A stretch of DNA of 64,000 bases from UBA8079 sp965205535 (GTDB lineage: Bacteria > Pseudomonadota > Alphaproteobacteria > UBA6615): the NCBI GenBank assembly GCA_965205535.1, contig CBDBHH010000005.1, positions 3,472,001 to 3,536,000 on the forward strand, in the 5' to 3' direction. Shown piece after piece: positions 17,923-25,072 of the stretch. Each line of letters starts with the position of its first letter. The first letter of the stretch is position 1. The notes under the pieces were generated by a model. It had not been told where the DNA came from. It did no database searches and was given only the letters and a program-made list of their open reading frames with translations. A program made the position numbers and the translations under genes.

Positions 17923-18738
17923 GTGCTTTACGAAGTTATCCTGATCTACTGCGCCACCGGCGCGCTCGCCGGGTTCGTCTCGGGCATGTTCGGCGTGGGC
18001 GGCGCCTTCACCATGGCGCCGATCCTGATCATCGGCCTGCCGCTCCAGGGCGTGCCGGACCATCACGTGATGCATCTGTCCGTCGGCACGTCGCTGGCAG
18101 TGATGTTCACAACCTCGGCCTATGTGGCGGTTCTGCGCTACCGGATCGGCGACCTGCAGCTGCCCCTGACATTCCGCTTCGTGCCCTACATCATTATCGG
18201 CGCGGTGGCCGGTTCCCTGTTCGGTGACTTTCTGCCCGGTGACATTCTGAAAGCCATCTTCATGGGCTTCCTGGTCCTCACCATTGTCCGGGGCGTCTTC
18301 TACAAGGGCCATGAGACGGTCGAGGGTGGCGGCGACCTGCAGGATGTGCGCGGGCCCCGCTTGTGGTCCCATGGGGTGCTGACCGGGATCACGGGCTCCC
18401 TGCTCGGCCCCGGCCCGGCAATCGTGATCGGCCCCTATCTGCGCAAGCGCCGGTATTCGATGGCGATGGTCGCCGCGAGCGCCTCGGCACTGGCCGGGCT
18501 GCTCGGCCTGTCGGCGACGGGCGGCTATGTCTATGGCGGGTTCGGAGAGCACGGCCTTCCGGACTTCTCGCTGGGATATCTCTACCTGCCTGCCGCAGGC
18601 GGCCTGGCCGCCGGCGCGCTGATCGGCTCACCGTTCGGTATCCGCGCCTCACACTGGATCCCGGACCTGCTGGTCCATCGGATGTTCGTGGGCTATGTGG
18701 CGTTCATTCTCGCCGTGATGCTGATCTGGGGCCGCTAG
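17923..18738 (+). CDS. TauE/SafE family protein, paralogue 3 of 3
   Basis: A 271-residue membrane protein beginning at GTG 17923 with a GGGGGA site ten bases earlier. Its N-terminus (MLYEVILIYCATGALAGF) is nearly the same as that of paralogue 2, and it has SGMFGVGGAFTMAP and GSLLGPGPAIVIGP. It lies 23 bases after paralogue 2. The TAG stop overlaps the end of the convergent methyltransferase by four bases. Confidence 0.88.
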   Translation: MLYEVILIYCATGALAGFVSGMFGVGGAFTMAPILIIGLPLQGVPDHHVMHLSVGTSLAVMFTTSAYVAVLRYRIGDLQLPLTFRFVPYIIIGAVAGSLFGDFLPGDILKAIFMGFLVLTIVRGVFYKGHETVEGGGDLQDVRGPRLWSHGVLTGITGSLLGPGPAIVIGPYLRKRRYSMAMVAASASALAGLLGLSATGGYVYGGFGEHGLPDFSLGYLYLPAAGGLAAGALIGSPFGIRASHWIPDLLVHRMFVGYVAFILAVMLIWGR

Positions 18739-19694
18739 GCCGAAACGCAGAACCCGGTCGCCAGGACGGCGGCACTGTCACGCAGGATCGGGATTCCCCG
18801 AAGGGTCGGATAAACGACGCCGCGCTCGGGCGAATAATAGACATTGTCGGCGCCATCCAGATGCAACGGCGTATGCGACACCGGGTCGACGAAATCAGGC
18901 GCGTTGATGTTCGCGGGAGCCGGTTTTCGAACCACGGTCACGGCGGTTCTGTTGATCGGGTTGTAGTTCACGCTCGTGAATCGATGCTCCGCGACATCCG
19001 CGCCAAGCGCCATGCAATGGTCAGGTAAATTCCGCACATAGCCATGGCGCGCCATGTTTTCCCGCTGGGCATCGTCACCAAGTTCGTAGGACGGCTCGAA
19101 CAACAACAGCCCGCGCCGCGCCACACGCAACAGCTCGCCAAGCAGTTCAGCTTCGCGTCCGTGATTGGGCTCCAGCGCGTGAGACGTCATCACCACATCG
19201 ATGCTGTTGTCCGGTAATGGAATCTCCGACATATCGCCGACGAAAACCTCGGTGCGCCGAACGCAATCCGCGTCAACAATTGAGCGATAATGGTTCAGGC
19301 CCAGATGAACCCGACTCCAGGAAAGATCGAAACCGAACAGACGGGGCACTGTCTTGAGTTTTCCGAATAAAAGCGCCGTGTTCGTAAGTTCCCCGCAACC
19401 CGCATCGAGCAAACTCTCACATTCGGGGAAATGGGCCTCGAGGAGAGCCGCCTGTTCATCGGTATAGGCGTTGTAGTAGTCGGGTTCACACGCATGGTTG
19501 CGAATGTACTGGCCCGCCTGCAGGTCATAGGCAATCTCGATTGCCTCGGACGTATTGGCGTCCAGTCCTGCGCGGGCATTGTAGGCTTGCATGACATTGC
19601 GACCCTCGCGAAAACCTTCGCGCAGCGCCTGAATATCTACGGATGTTCCCATGATCGATACCGTTCGCGTATGGCGGGAATATCCCTTCGACAT
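18735..19694 (-). CDS. SAM-dependent methyltransferase with a C-terminal Trm112-like segment
   Basis: A class I (Rossmann-fold) methyltransferase: LLDAGCGELTN is the SAM-binding motif I, GFDLSWSRV resembles motif II, and VGDMSEIPLPDNSIDVVMTSHALEPN supplies motifs III-IV. After about residue 250 the chain has PDFVDPVSHTPLHLD, YYSPERGVVYPTLRGIPIL, the pattern of Trm112-like zinc-ribbon segments but without cysteines. The substrate is unknown. I chose ATG 19694; an upstream ATG at 19718 and a downstream ATG at 19652 are also possible. It lies against the left edge of the mobile island and reads away from it. Confidence 0.7.
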   Translation of the reverse strand: MSKGYSRHTRTVSIMGTSVDIQALREGFREGRNVMQAYNARAGLDANTSEAIEIAYDLQAGQYIRNHACEPDYYNAYTDEQAALLEAHFPECESLLDAGCGELTNTALLFGKLKTVPRLFGFDLSWSRVHLGLNHYRSIVDADCVRRTEVFVGDMSEIPLPDNSIDVVMTSHALEPNHGREAELLGELLRVARRGLLLFEPSYELGDDAQRENMARHGYVRNLPDHCMALGADVAEHRFTSVNYNPINRTAVTVVRKPAPANINAPDFVDPVSHTPLHLDGADNVYYSPERGVVYPTLRGIPILRDSAAVLATGFCVSA

Positions 19695-19746
19695 ATTCTC
19701 ATTATGAAGCATCCACACTGACAGTCCACAAATATGGGTGTCATTG

Positions 19747-19795
19747 TATTTAGGTCACCCAGACGCACACCTTGGAATCTGATCCCACCTAAATA
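19747..19795. repeat. Inverted repeat TATTTAGGT / ACCTAAATA at the island's left edge
   Basis: TATTTAGGT at 19747-19755 and its exact reverse complement ACCTAAATA at 19787-19795 flank 31 bases. The right arm lies just before the start of the kinase gene at 19801. The core CTAAATA resembles the late-promoter motif of T4-type phages, so the two arms could be divergent promoters, one reading toward the methyltransferase and one toward the kinase. A cruciform or operator is equally possible. Confidence 0.5.
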
Positions 19796-19800
19796 GTCGC

Positions 19801-20391
19801 ATGACTGTGATCATGATGGGTGGTGTCCCTGCATCGGGTAAATCGACAATCGTTAAACGGGTGATCCACGGACTTGAACAACCGGACTATTTGGAACCCC
19901 TAAACCTCTTCCCCTGTCAGCGACACGGTGACGTTCTGGTGGTTGGAAGATACCCAGAGGGTGAAACCTTCGGAGGCACTGATCGACTGTCCTACGGTGC
20001 GATCAACAAGTTCTCAGACTTCATTCTCCAAGAGTACCCAAAACATCGACACATCGTGATCGAGGGTGATCGGTTCTTTCAAATGAAGAACATCGAATGG
20101 TTGGTGTCTGGATACGATGCGCGGGTCTTTGTTCTTCAAGTCAGTTCTGCAGAACTGAAACGCAGACACGTCTATCGGAAGGACACCCAGAGTGAGAAAT
20201 GGTTGATGGGTCGAGACACCCAAGTTCAGAGAATTCTGACGAACCTTGTTCTAATGGGTCAACTTCAAGTCAGGACAAACGAAACAGATCAGGACACGCA
20301 AGACTTGGTGACAGAGATAAACGGTCTTCTGTTCGATCTACCCGTAAAGACACAAAAAACCCCCAGTTTTGACGGGGGGTCTTACATATAA
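19801..20391 (+). CDS. Phage-like P-loop NTPase/kinase of unknown substrate
   Basis: A 196-residue protein that starts MTVIMMGGVPASGKST, a Walker A loop at residues 8-16 of the type seen in small phage nucleotide or polynucleotide kinases. A second acidic strand, HIVIEGDRFF near residue 85, could be the Walker B equivalent, and the KRRHVYRKDTQSEKWLMGRD region could be an Arg-rich lid. The base composition is visibly lower in G+C than the genes on the left. The last residues (KTPSFDGGSYI) are encoded by the hairpin terminator that follows, so the gene reads through its own terminator before stopping. Confidence 0.65.
   Translation: MTVIMMGGVPASGKSTIVKRVIHGLEQPDYLEPLNLFPCQRHGDVLVVGRYPEGETFGGTDRLSYGAINKFSDFILQEYPKHRHIVIEGDRFFQMKNIEWLVSGYDARVFVLQVSSAELKRRHVYRKDTQSEKWLMGRDTQVQRILTNLVLMGQLQVRTNETDQDTQDLVTEINGLLFDLPVKTQKTPSFDGGSYI
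20353..20384 (+). terminator. Intrinsic terminator inside the 3' end of the kinase gene
   Basis: An A-run, then ACCCCC (20359-20364), the loop AGTTTTGACG, and GGGGGT (20375-20380), then CTTAC. The form A-run, CCCCC, AGTTTT, GGGGG, TCTT is typical of terminators in T4-like phages. A near-copy lies at 20702-20730. Confidence 0.65.
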
Positions 20392-20452
20392 ATCTAGTAA
20401 AGATATTGTGGTTGCAGGTTGGGGTTTGGAATCAAATCAAAAGGAGTTTGAT

Positions 20453-20686
20453 GTGGGGAAAATGAATGGGAGAAAAGTCTTTGGTATTTTTCTCATAGGT
20501 TTCGGATTGTTGTTTCTTATCGCAGGGGTCTCCCGAATAGATACTTTATCCACGTTTGAAAGTGTTGGAGGAAAAGATATCACTTTCGCTGGATATCTAA
20601 CCGTAATCTTTGAATGGATTTGGTATTTCGTTATCCCGGCACTTCTTTTGTATGTTGGATATCGAAAACTCAAGGCAGTGAAATAA
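20453..20686 (+). CDS. Small membrane protein, unknown function
   Basis: A 77-residue protein with two hydrophobic segments: VFGIFLIGFGLLFLIAGV near the N-terminus and YLTVIFEWIWYFVIPALLLYVGY near the C-terminus. The GTG at 20453 has AAGGAG six bases upstream, a better fit than the ATG three codons later. It sits between two similar terminators, so it is an independent transcription unit. The base composition is A+T-rich like its neighbours. I do not recognise the family. Confidence 0.55.
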   Translation: MGKMNGRKVFGIFLIGFGLLFLIAGVSRIDTLSTFESVGGKDITFAGYLTVIFEWIWYFVIPALLLYVGYRKLKAVK

Positions 20687-20701
20687 GGGAAGTTTCATCC
20701 A

Positions 20702-20730
20702 TACCCCTTCCAGTTTTAGGGGGGGGTCTT
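20702..20730 (+). terminator. Terminator after the small membrane protein gene
   Basis: ACCCC at 20703-20707, then TTCCAGTTTTAGGG, then GGGGT and TCTT. It shares the core CCAGTTTT and GGGGGGTCTT with the terminator at 20353-20384, so the two are probably of the same phage origin. Confidence 0.6.
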
Positions 20731-20874
20731 CGATATTTCTCAGGACTTTGAGGGGAATCAATATAGATTGGGATTCAATATGGGACCCTTTAAGTCACTG
20801 AAATTTAATGAGGCCTAAAGGTTCCTGATCATCTGAGGTCTTTCCCGTTCCACATAAGTGAGTAGAATGGGAAC

Positions 20875-21013
20875 ATGATCGAAATCGTCTACATCCTCAC
20901 CAACCCAGCGATCCCGGACCTCATCAAGGTGGGGCGCACGACGAACCTTGAAGATCGTCTGCGCAACCTCTCGGGACACTCAGGTGTTCCAGTCTGTCTG
21001 ACGTCAGCACCCG
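20875..21013 (+). pseudogene. 5' fragment of a GIY-YIG-type (T5orf172/MUG113-like) gene cut by an IS
   Basis: The ATG at 20875 opens a frame reading IVYILTNPAIPDLIKVGRTT, then LEDRLRNLSGHSGVPV, which is the start of the T5orf172/MUG113 branch of the GIY-YIG superfamily. The tyrosine-isoleucine-leucine and the GRTT arginine match that fold. After about 45 codons the family match ends at the left inverted repeat of the IS3-family element at 21014, and the frame stops at 21026-21028 inside it. The rest of the gene does not occur on the other side of the IS, so more than a simple insertion happened. Confidence 0.65.
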
Positions 21014-21079
21014 TGGGACAGAATTGAGGATTTGAATAACGGAGGATTTCTGGTTCATCTTATCGATTAGGAGATCGAG

Positions 21080-21454
21080 ATGACGAAGAAGCCCCAGACA
21101 TCGAAAGACGCCGCCGGCAAGGTGGTTAAGAACATCCGCCGCAAGACGCGGCAAACCTATTCAGCTGAAGAGAAAATCCGCATCGTCTTGGCGGGCCTGC
21201 GTGGCGAGGAAAGCATCTCGGTGCTGTGCCGCCGCGAGGGGATTGCCGAGAGCCTGTATTATAGCTGGTCCAAGGAATTTCTCGAAGCTGGCAAGCGCCG
21301 GTTATCTGGTGACACGGCACGGCAGGCTACGCCGCCCGAAGTGAAGGATCTGCGCTCGGAGTCGCTGGCATTAAAGGAATGCGTTGCCGATCTCACCCTT
21401 GAGAACCGTCTGCTCAAAAAAAGCATGACAGGGGCTGGGGAGTTCGAGGAATGA
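21080..21454 (+). CDS. IS3-family transposase OrfA (element A)
   Basis: A 124-residue DNA-binding subunit. It contains the helix-turn-helix region YSAEEKIRIVLAGLRG, then ISVLCRREGIAESLYYSWSKEFLEAG, and a Leu/Glu-rich coiled segment toward the end (LRSESLALKECVADLTLENRLL). A run of seven A in CTCAAAAAAAGC near the 3' end is a likely -1 frameshift site: the -1 frame from there is open into OrfB. It overlaps OrfB by four bases (ATGA). Confidence 0.85.
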   Translation: MTKKPQTSKDAAGKVVKNIRRKTRQTYSAEEKIRIVLAGLRGEESISVLCRREGIAESLYYSWSKEFLEAGKRRLSGDTARQATPPEVKDLRSESLALKECVADLTLENRLLKKSMTGAGEFEE

Positions 21455-22431
21455 GATACCCTGCGTCTGAGAAACTGGAGATCATCCGCACCGTTGAGGG
21501 ATCACATCTGCCGGTGAAACAAACCCTCGACATGCTGGGCATCCCACGCACGACATTCTACCGATGGTATGATCTCTATATTGACGGCGGCCTGGATGGA
21601 CTGGCTGACAAATCCCCACGCCCAGGATCGGTCTGGAACCGCATCCCTGATGCTCGTCGTGATGACCTGATCGAGTTCGCGCTGGAACATGAGGCGCTGA
21701 CCACACGGGAACTGGCGGTCAAATACACGGATGAGAGGCGGTATTTTGTCTCTGAATCATCAGCTTATCGCATTCTCAAAGCAGCTGACCTCATCACCGC
21801 GCCAGACTACATGGTGATCAAAGCTGCCGACGAGTTCACCGACAAAACCACGGCCATCAACGAGATGTGGCAAACAGACTTCACCTACTTCAAGATCATT
21901 GGCTGGGGCTGGTATTATCTGAGCACGATCCTCGATGATTACAGCCGCTACATCATTGCGTGGAAGCTTTGCACCAACATGCGTGCTGAGGACGTGACAG
22001 ACACGATCGAGCTGGCGCTGACGGCGTCTGGTTGCGACCAGGCGGTTGTGCGTCACAAGCCACGTCTGCTCAGCGACAACGGTTCATGCTACATCTCCGG
22101 CGATCTGGCCAACTGGTTGGAGGATCAAAAAATGACGCATGTTCGCGGCGCGCCGTTCCACCCACAAACCCAAGGCAAAATCGAACGCTGGCACCAGACC
22201 ATGAAGAACCGGGTTCTGCTGGAGAATTACTATCTGCCAGGCGATCTTGAACGCCAGATCGGGGCCTTCGTCGAATACTACAACAACCGGCGCTACCACG
22301 AGAGCCTGAACAACGTCACACCAGTCGACGTCTACTTCGGCCGCGACAAAGCAATTCTCAGAGAAAGGGAAAAGATTAAGAAAAACACAATCAAACAACG
22401 CCGCTTGCAACATCAGAAACAAGCCGCATAA
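21451..22431 (+). CDS. IS3-family transposase OrfB (element A)
   Basis: The 326-residue catalytic subunit. It has an N-terminal HTH (LDMLGIPRTTFYRWYDLY) and an integrase-core DDE domain with D143 in WQTDFTYF, D209 in LLSDNGS and E245 in GKIERWHQT. D209 and E245 are 35 residues apart, as in DD35E enzymes. No frameshift or stop interrupts it, so it is probably active or recently so. Together with OrfA it probably forms the OrfAB fusion by frameshifting. Confidence 0.88.
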   Translation: MRYPASEKLEIIRTVEGSHLPVKQTLDMLGIPRTTFYRWYDLYIDGGLDGLADKSPRPGSVWNRIPDARRDDLIEFALEHEALTTRELAVKYTDERRYFVSESSAYRILKAADLITAPDYMVIKAADEFTDKTTAINEMWQTDFTYFKIIGWGWYYLSTILDDYSRYIIAWKLCTNMRAEDVTDTIELALTASGCDQAVVRHKPRLLSDNGSCYISGDLANWLEDQKMTHVRGAPFHPQTQGKIERWHQTMKNRVLLENYYLPGDLERQIGAFVEYYNNRRYHESLNNVTPVDVYFGRDKAILREREKIKKNTIKQRRLQHQKQAA

Positions 22432-22504
22432 TCAATCACACAAACGAGCCAGAGACTCCAATGCTCAAACCACTCTGATGTCCCATTTTATATGACGACG
22501 GACA

Positions 22505-22997
22505 CGACACAGAAGTTGGCTTCCAGCGTGTTTGAGATGCGCCAGGCCAGCACCTTGCGGGTGAACCAGTCCATGATCGCCACCAGATAGAGGAACCCGC
22601 GGCGCATCGGCAGATATGTGATGTCCGCTGCCCAGACCTGGTTCGGCCTATCCACCCTCAGCCCTTTGAGCAGATAAGGCCAGATCTTGTGACCCTTCGC
22701 CGGCCTGCGCGTGTTGGGCTTCTGGTAAATCGGCATTAGGCCCATGAGCCGCATCAGCCGGCGAATGCGCTTCTCATTCACCCGATGCCCCTCATTGCGC
22801 AGGTGCCAGGTCATCTGACGAACACCGAAGAACGGCGTCTTCAGGAACTGTTCATCGATCTGCCGCATCAGGGCCAGGTTCATATCACTTTCGCCCGTCG
22901 GCGTGTAATAGAACGACGACCGAGAGATCGACAGCAGCGCGCACTGCTTGCCTACAGACAGATTGGGACGGTTGGGTTCAATCATGTTCCCCCTCAC
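22505..22997 (-). pseudogene. Truncated OrfB transposase (element B, copy 1)
   Basis: The first 164 codons of OrfB, ending at NFCV, are nearly the same as the intact copy at 24173-25036. The first catalytic aspartate (in AADITYLPM) is kept. The second aspartate and the glutamate are lost because the copy is cut off next to element A, so it cannot be active. Confidence 0.85.
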
Positions 22998-23208
22998 TTG
23001 CCGGTCCAGGGTTTGAGCTTTCTTGATAAAAAATCGTTGGCCACAGCCAACTCCCCGATCTTGGCGTGGAGTTCCCTGACCTGATCCTCATCGATCTCCG
23101 GCTTCTGTCGACCGCCCCGCTCGAATACGCCCGAGGCGCCTTCCAGCAGTGCACGCTTCCATTGATGGATCATGGTCGGGTGAACACCGAACCGGCTTGC
23201 CAGTACAT
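22994..23208 (-). pseudogene. OrfA transposase remnant (element B, copy 1), 79-base deletion
   Basis: The original ATG (23206-23208) is present, but about 79 bases found in the intact copy are missing directly after it. The reading frame then runs ATG TAC TGG CAA and soon hits a stop. The remainder (from ASRFGVHPT onward) is intact but has no start in frame. Confidence 0.8.
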
Positions 23209-23385
23209 CGCTGATCTCCTTTTCGTCGAAGACCAGCAGACAACAAATCGTAGCTTACGTCAGTGTCCCATTTCCGGGGAGTAGCTCAACCGCCCGTGAA
23301 GTTAAAGTTTACCGTCATGTTAGTCTCTTCTAATGATATCCTCACACGTGTGAGGCTTTCTAAATTCAATCTTCAATCTCGATAA

Positions 23386-23802
23386 TTATTCGATGACTTC
23401 TAGGTCATTAACTCGAAAGTTAGTTGCGGCATCAAGAAGCTGGTAATTCAAAAACTTTATGAATTCTAGGTAGTCATCAAAATCTGGCTGGAAATGTTGA
23501 TCGCTATATTCAATCAGCAGCCCCAATGCGAATTTGCTGCAATAAATTTCCAACTCTCGGAATTTCTCCTTCATTTTGGCAGAAGGAATACCAATCGGCT
23601 GTCCCCAAATAGTATTCTTGCGGGGGCCAAAGATGTCGGCTGCGGAAACCAGTTTAGCTGCGCGTGAAGCTTCTGGTACTGGAGAAGGATTCTCCATCAA
23701 TAATTCCCAAGTTTCATCCTTCTCCGCATTTGTCATCGGCGGTTGTGGAAAACCCAATGCCTCAAATAAATTGTCTTCGTCGTCACGGTAGAAGTCTTTG
23801 TC
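23386..23802 (-). pseudogene. 3' half of an HNH-like gene split by element B
   Basis: The open frame enters at the IS junction and ends with TAA at 23386-23388, giving 138 codons after the 3-base target copy. It begins KDFYRDDEDNLFEALGFPQPP and ends FRVNDLEVIE. It is the in-frame continuation of the 5' half at 25076-25729. A TTG at 23757 or the ATG at 23733 could in principle start a shorter protein, but neither has a good ribosome-binding site. The residues do not match a family I recognise. Confidence 0.75.
23800..23802. repeat. Target-site duplication GTC, left copy (element B, copy 2)
   Basis: GTC at 23800-23802 and GTC at 25076-25078 flank the intact element. A 3-base duplication is usual for IS3-family insertion. 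Confidence 0.75.
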
Positions 23803-23882
23803 TGAGCTACTCCCCGGAAATGGGACACTGACGTAAGCTACGATTTGTTGTCTGCTGGTCTTCGACGAAAAGGAGATCAGCG

Positions 23883-24176
23883 ATGTCGAAACGCAAGCAG
23901 CACTCCCCCGAGTTCAAGGCGAAGGTTGCTCTTGAAGCGGTGAAGGGCGAAGAGACGGCATCCGAACTGGCAAGCCGGTTCGGTGTTCACCCGACCATGA
24001 TCCATCAATGGAAGCGTGCACTGCTGGAAGGCGCCTCGGGCGTATTCGAGCGGGGCGGTCGACAGAAGCCGGAGATCGATGAGGATCAGGTCAGGGAACT
24101 CCACGCCAAGATCGGGGAGTTGGCTGTGGCCAACGATTTTTTATCAAGAAAGCTCAAACCCTGGACCGGCAAGTGA
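23883..24176 (+). CDS. IS3-family transposase OrfA (element B)
   Basis: The 97-residue DNA-binding subunit, beginning MSKRKQHSPEFKAKVALEA, with the helix-turn-helix ETASELASRFGVHPTMIHQWKRALLEGA. It is preceded by AAGGAGATCAGCG, a good ribosome-binding site. The codons GAT TTT TTA near the end form an in-frame T TTT TTA heptamer (24137-24143), the classical -1 slippery sequence. The -1 frame is open into OrfB. It overlaps OrfB by four bases (GTGA). Confidence 0.88.
   Translation: MSKRKQHSPEFKAKVALEAVKGEETASELASRFGVHPTMIHQWKRALLEGASGVFERGGRQKPEIDEDQVRELHAKIGELAVANDFLSRKLKPWTGK
24137..24143 (+). other. Probable -1 ribosomal frameshift site (T TTT TTA)
   Basis: The heptamer lies in the correct frame in OrfA of element B, and after a -1 slip the reading continues without a stop through KKAQTLDRQ into the OrfB start. 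IS3-family elements make their OrfAB fusion transposase this way. Confidence 0.7.
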
Positions 24177-25036
24177 GGGGGAACATGATTGAACCCAACC
24201 GTCCCAATCTGTCTGTAGGCAAGCAGTGCGCGCTGCTGTCGATCTCTCGGTCGTCGTTCTATTACACGCCGACGGGCGAAAGTGATATGAACCTGGCCCT
24301 GATGCGGCAGATCGATGAACAGTTCCTGAAGACGCCGTTCTTCGGTGTTCGTCAGATGACCTGGCACCTGCGCAATGAGGGGCATCGGGTGAATGAGAAG
24401 CGCATTCGCCGGCTGATGCGGCTCATGGGCCTAATGCCGATTTACCAGAAGCCCAACACGAGCAGGCCGGCGAAGGGTCACAAGATCTGGCCTTATCTGC
24501 TCAAAGGGCTGAGGGTGGATAGGCCGAACCAGGTCTGGGCAGCGGACATCACATATCTGCCGATGCGCCGCGGGTTCCTCTATCTGGTGGCGATCATGGA
24601 CTGGTTCACCCGCAAGGTGCTGGCCTGGCGCATCTCAAACACGCTGGAAGCCAACTTCTGTGTCGAAGCGTTAAACGAGGCCATCCACAAGTTCGGCACG
24701 CCGGAGATCGTGAACACCGATCAGGGATCGCAGTTCACGTCATTCGCATGGACGGACCGGCTGCAGCGGATGGGTGTGCGCATCTCCATGGACGGCAAGG
24801 GACGGTTCCTCGACAACATCTTTGTCGAACGGCTGTGGCGCTCCCTCAAATACGAGTGCGTCTACCTGTACGCCTGGGAGACCGGGTCACAAGCTCGCGC
24901 CGGCATTCGAAAATGGATCGAGTTCTACAACAAAGCGCGACCGCATTCCGCCCTTGGCGGCAAACCGCCTGCCGTGATCTACTGGCAGGCAATCGATCAA
25001 AACCAACCCGATCAGCAGGTGCAGAGAGTAGCTTAA
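24173..25036 (+). CDS. IS3-family transposase OrfB (element B)
   Basis: The 287-residue catalytic subunit with D125 in AADITYLPM, D183 in VNTDQGSQF and E219 in DNIFVERLWRSLKYE, where the last two are 35 apart. The N-terminal part has the usual helix (LSVGKQCALLSISRSSFYY). It is uninterrupted, and its start GTG overlaps the OrfA stop. Confidence 0.9.
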   Translation: MRGNMIEPNRPNLSVGKQCALLSISRSSFYYTPTGESDMNLALMRQIDEQFLKTPFFGVRQMTWHLRNEGHRVNEKRIRRLMRLMGLMPIYQKPNTSRPAKGHKIWPYLLKGLRVDRPNQVWAADITYLPMRRGFLYLVAIMDWFTRKVLAWRISNTLEANFCVEALNEAIHKFGTPEIVNTDQGSQFTSFAWTDRLQRMGVRISMDGKGRFLDNIFVERLWRSLKYECVYLYAWETGSQARAGIRKWIEFYNKARPHSALGGKPPAVIYWQAIDQNQPDQQVQRVA

Positions 25037-25072
25037 TTTACACCGAAAACTGTCCAATGATCGGGGAGTAGC

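Larger units (their letters stand above)
21014..22485 (+). mobile_element. IS3-family insertion sequence A
   Basis: An element of about 1.47 kb with two overlapping transposase frames. The ends carry TGGGACA at 21014-21020 and its inverse TGTCCCA at 22479-22485; the match becomes imperfect further in. No matching target duplication is visible: the left flank reads CACCCG and the right flank TTTTAT. This suggests that a deletion followed the insertion, because the right flank lies next to a truncated copy of a different IS. Confidence 0.8.
22505..23288 (-). mobile_element. Truncated, internally deleted copy of IS3-family element B
   Basis: This segment is the reverse-complement counterpart of the first ~860 bases of the intact element at 23803-25075. 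The outer end keeps the terminal sequence TGAGCTACTCCCCGG (here 23274-23288). The other end is lost: homology stops at 22505, just after the right end of element A. Inside OrfA about 79 bases are missing compared with the intact copy, just after the ATG at 23208. The two copies differ by at least one base in OrfB (Arg versus Ser in PNTxRPAKG). Confidence 0.85.

Noticed and set aside
19760..19790. Possible second attachment site at the island's left end
   Set aside because: Only ACCTTGGA matches the tRNA 3' region; eight bases can occur by chance.
22785..23084. 99-codon plus-strand frame that recurs on the minus strand at 24086-24385
   Set aside because: The repeat is explained by the two copies of element B; the frame is antisense to OrfB.
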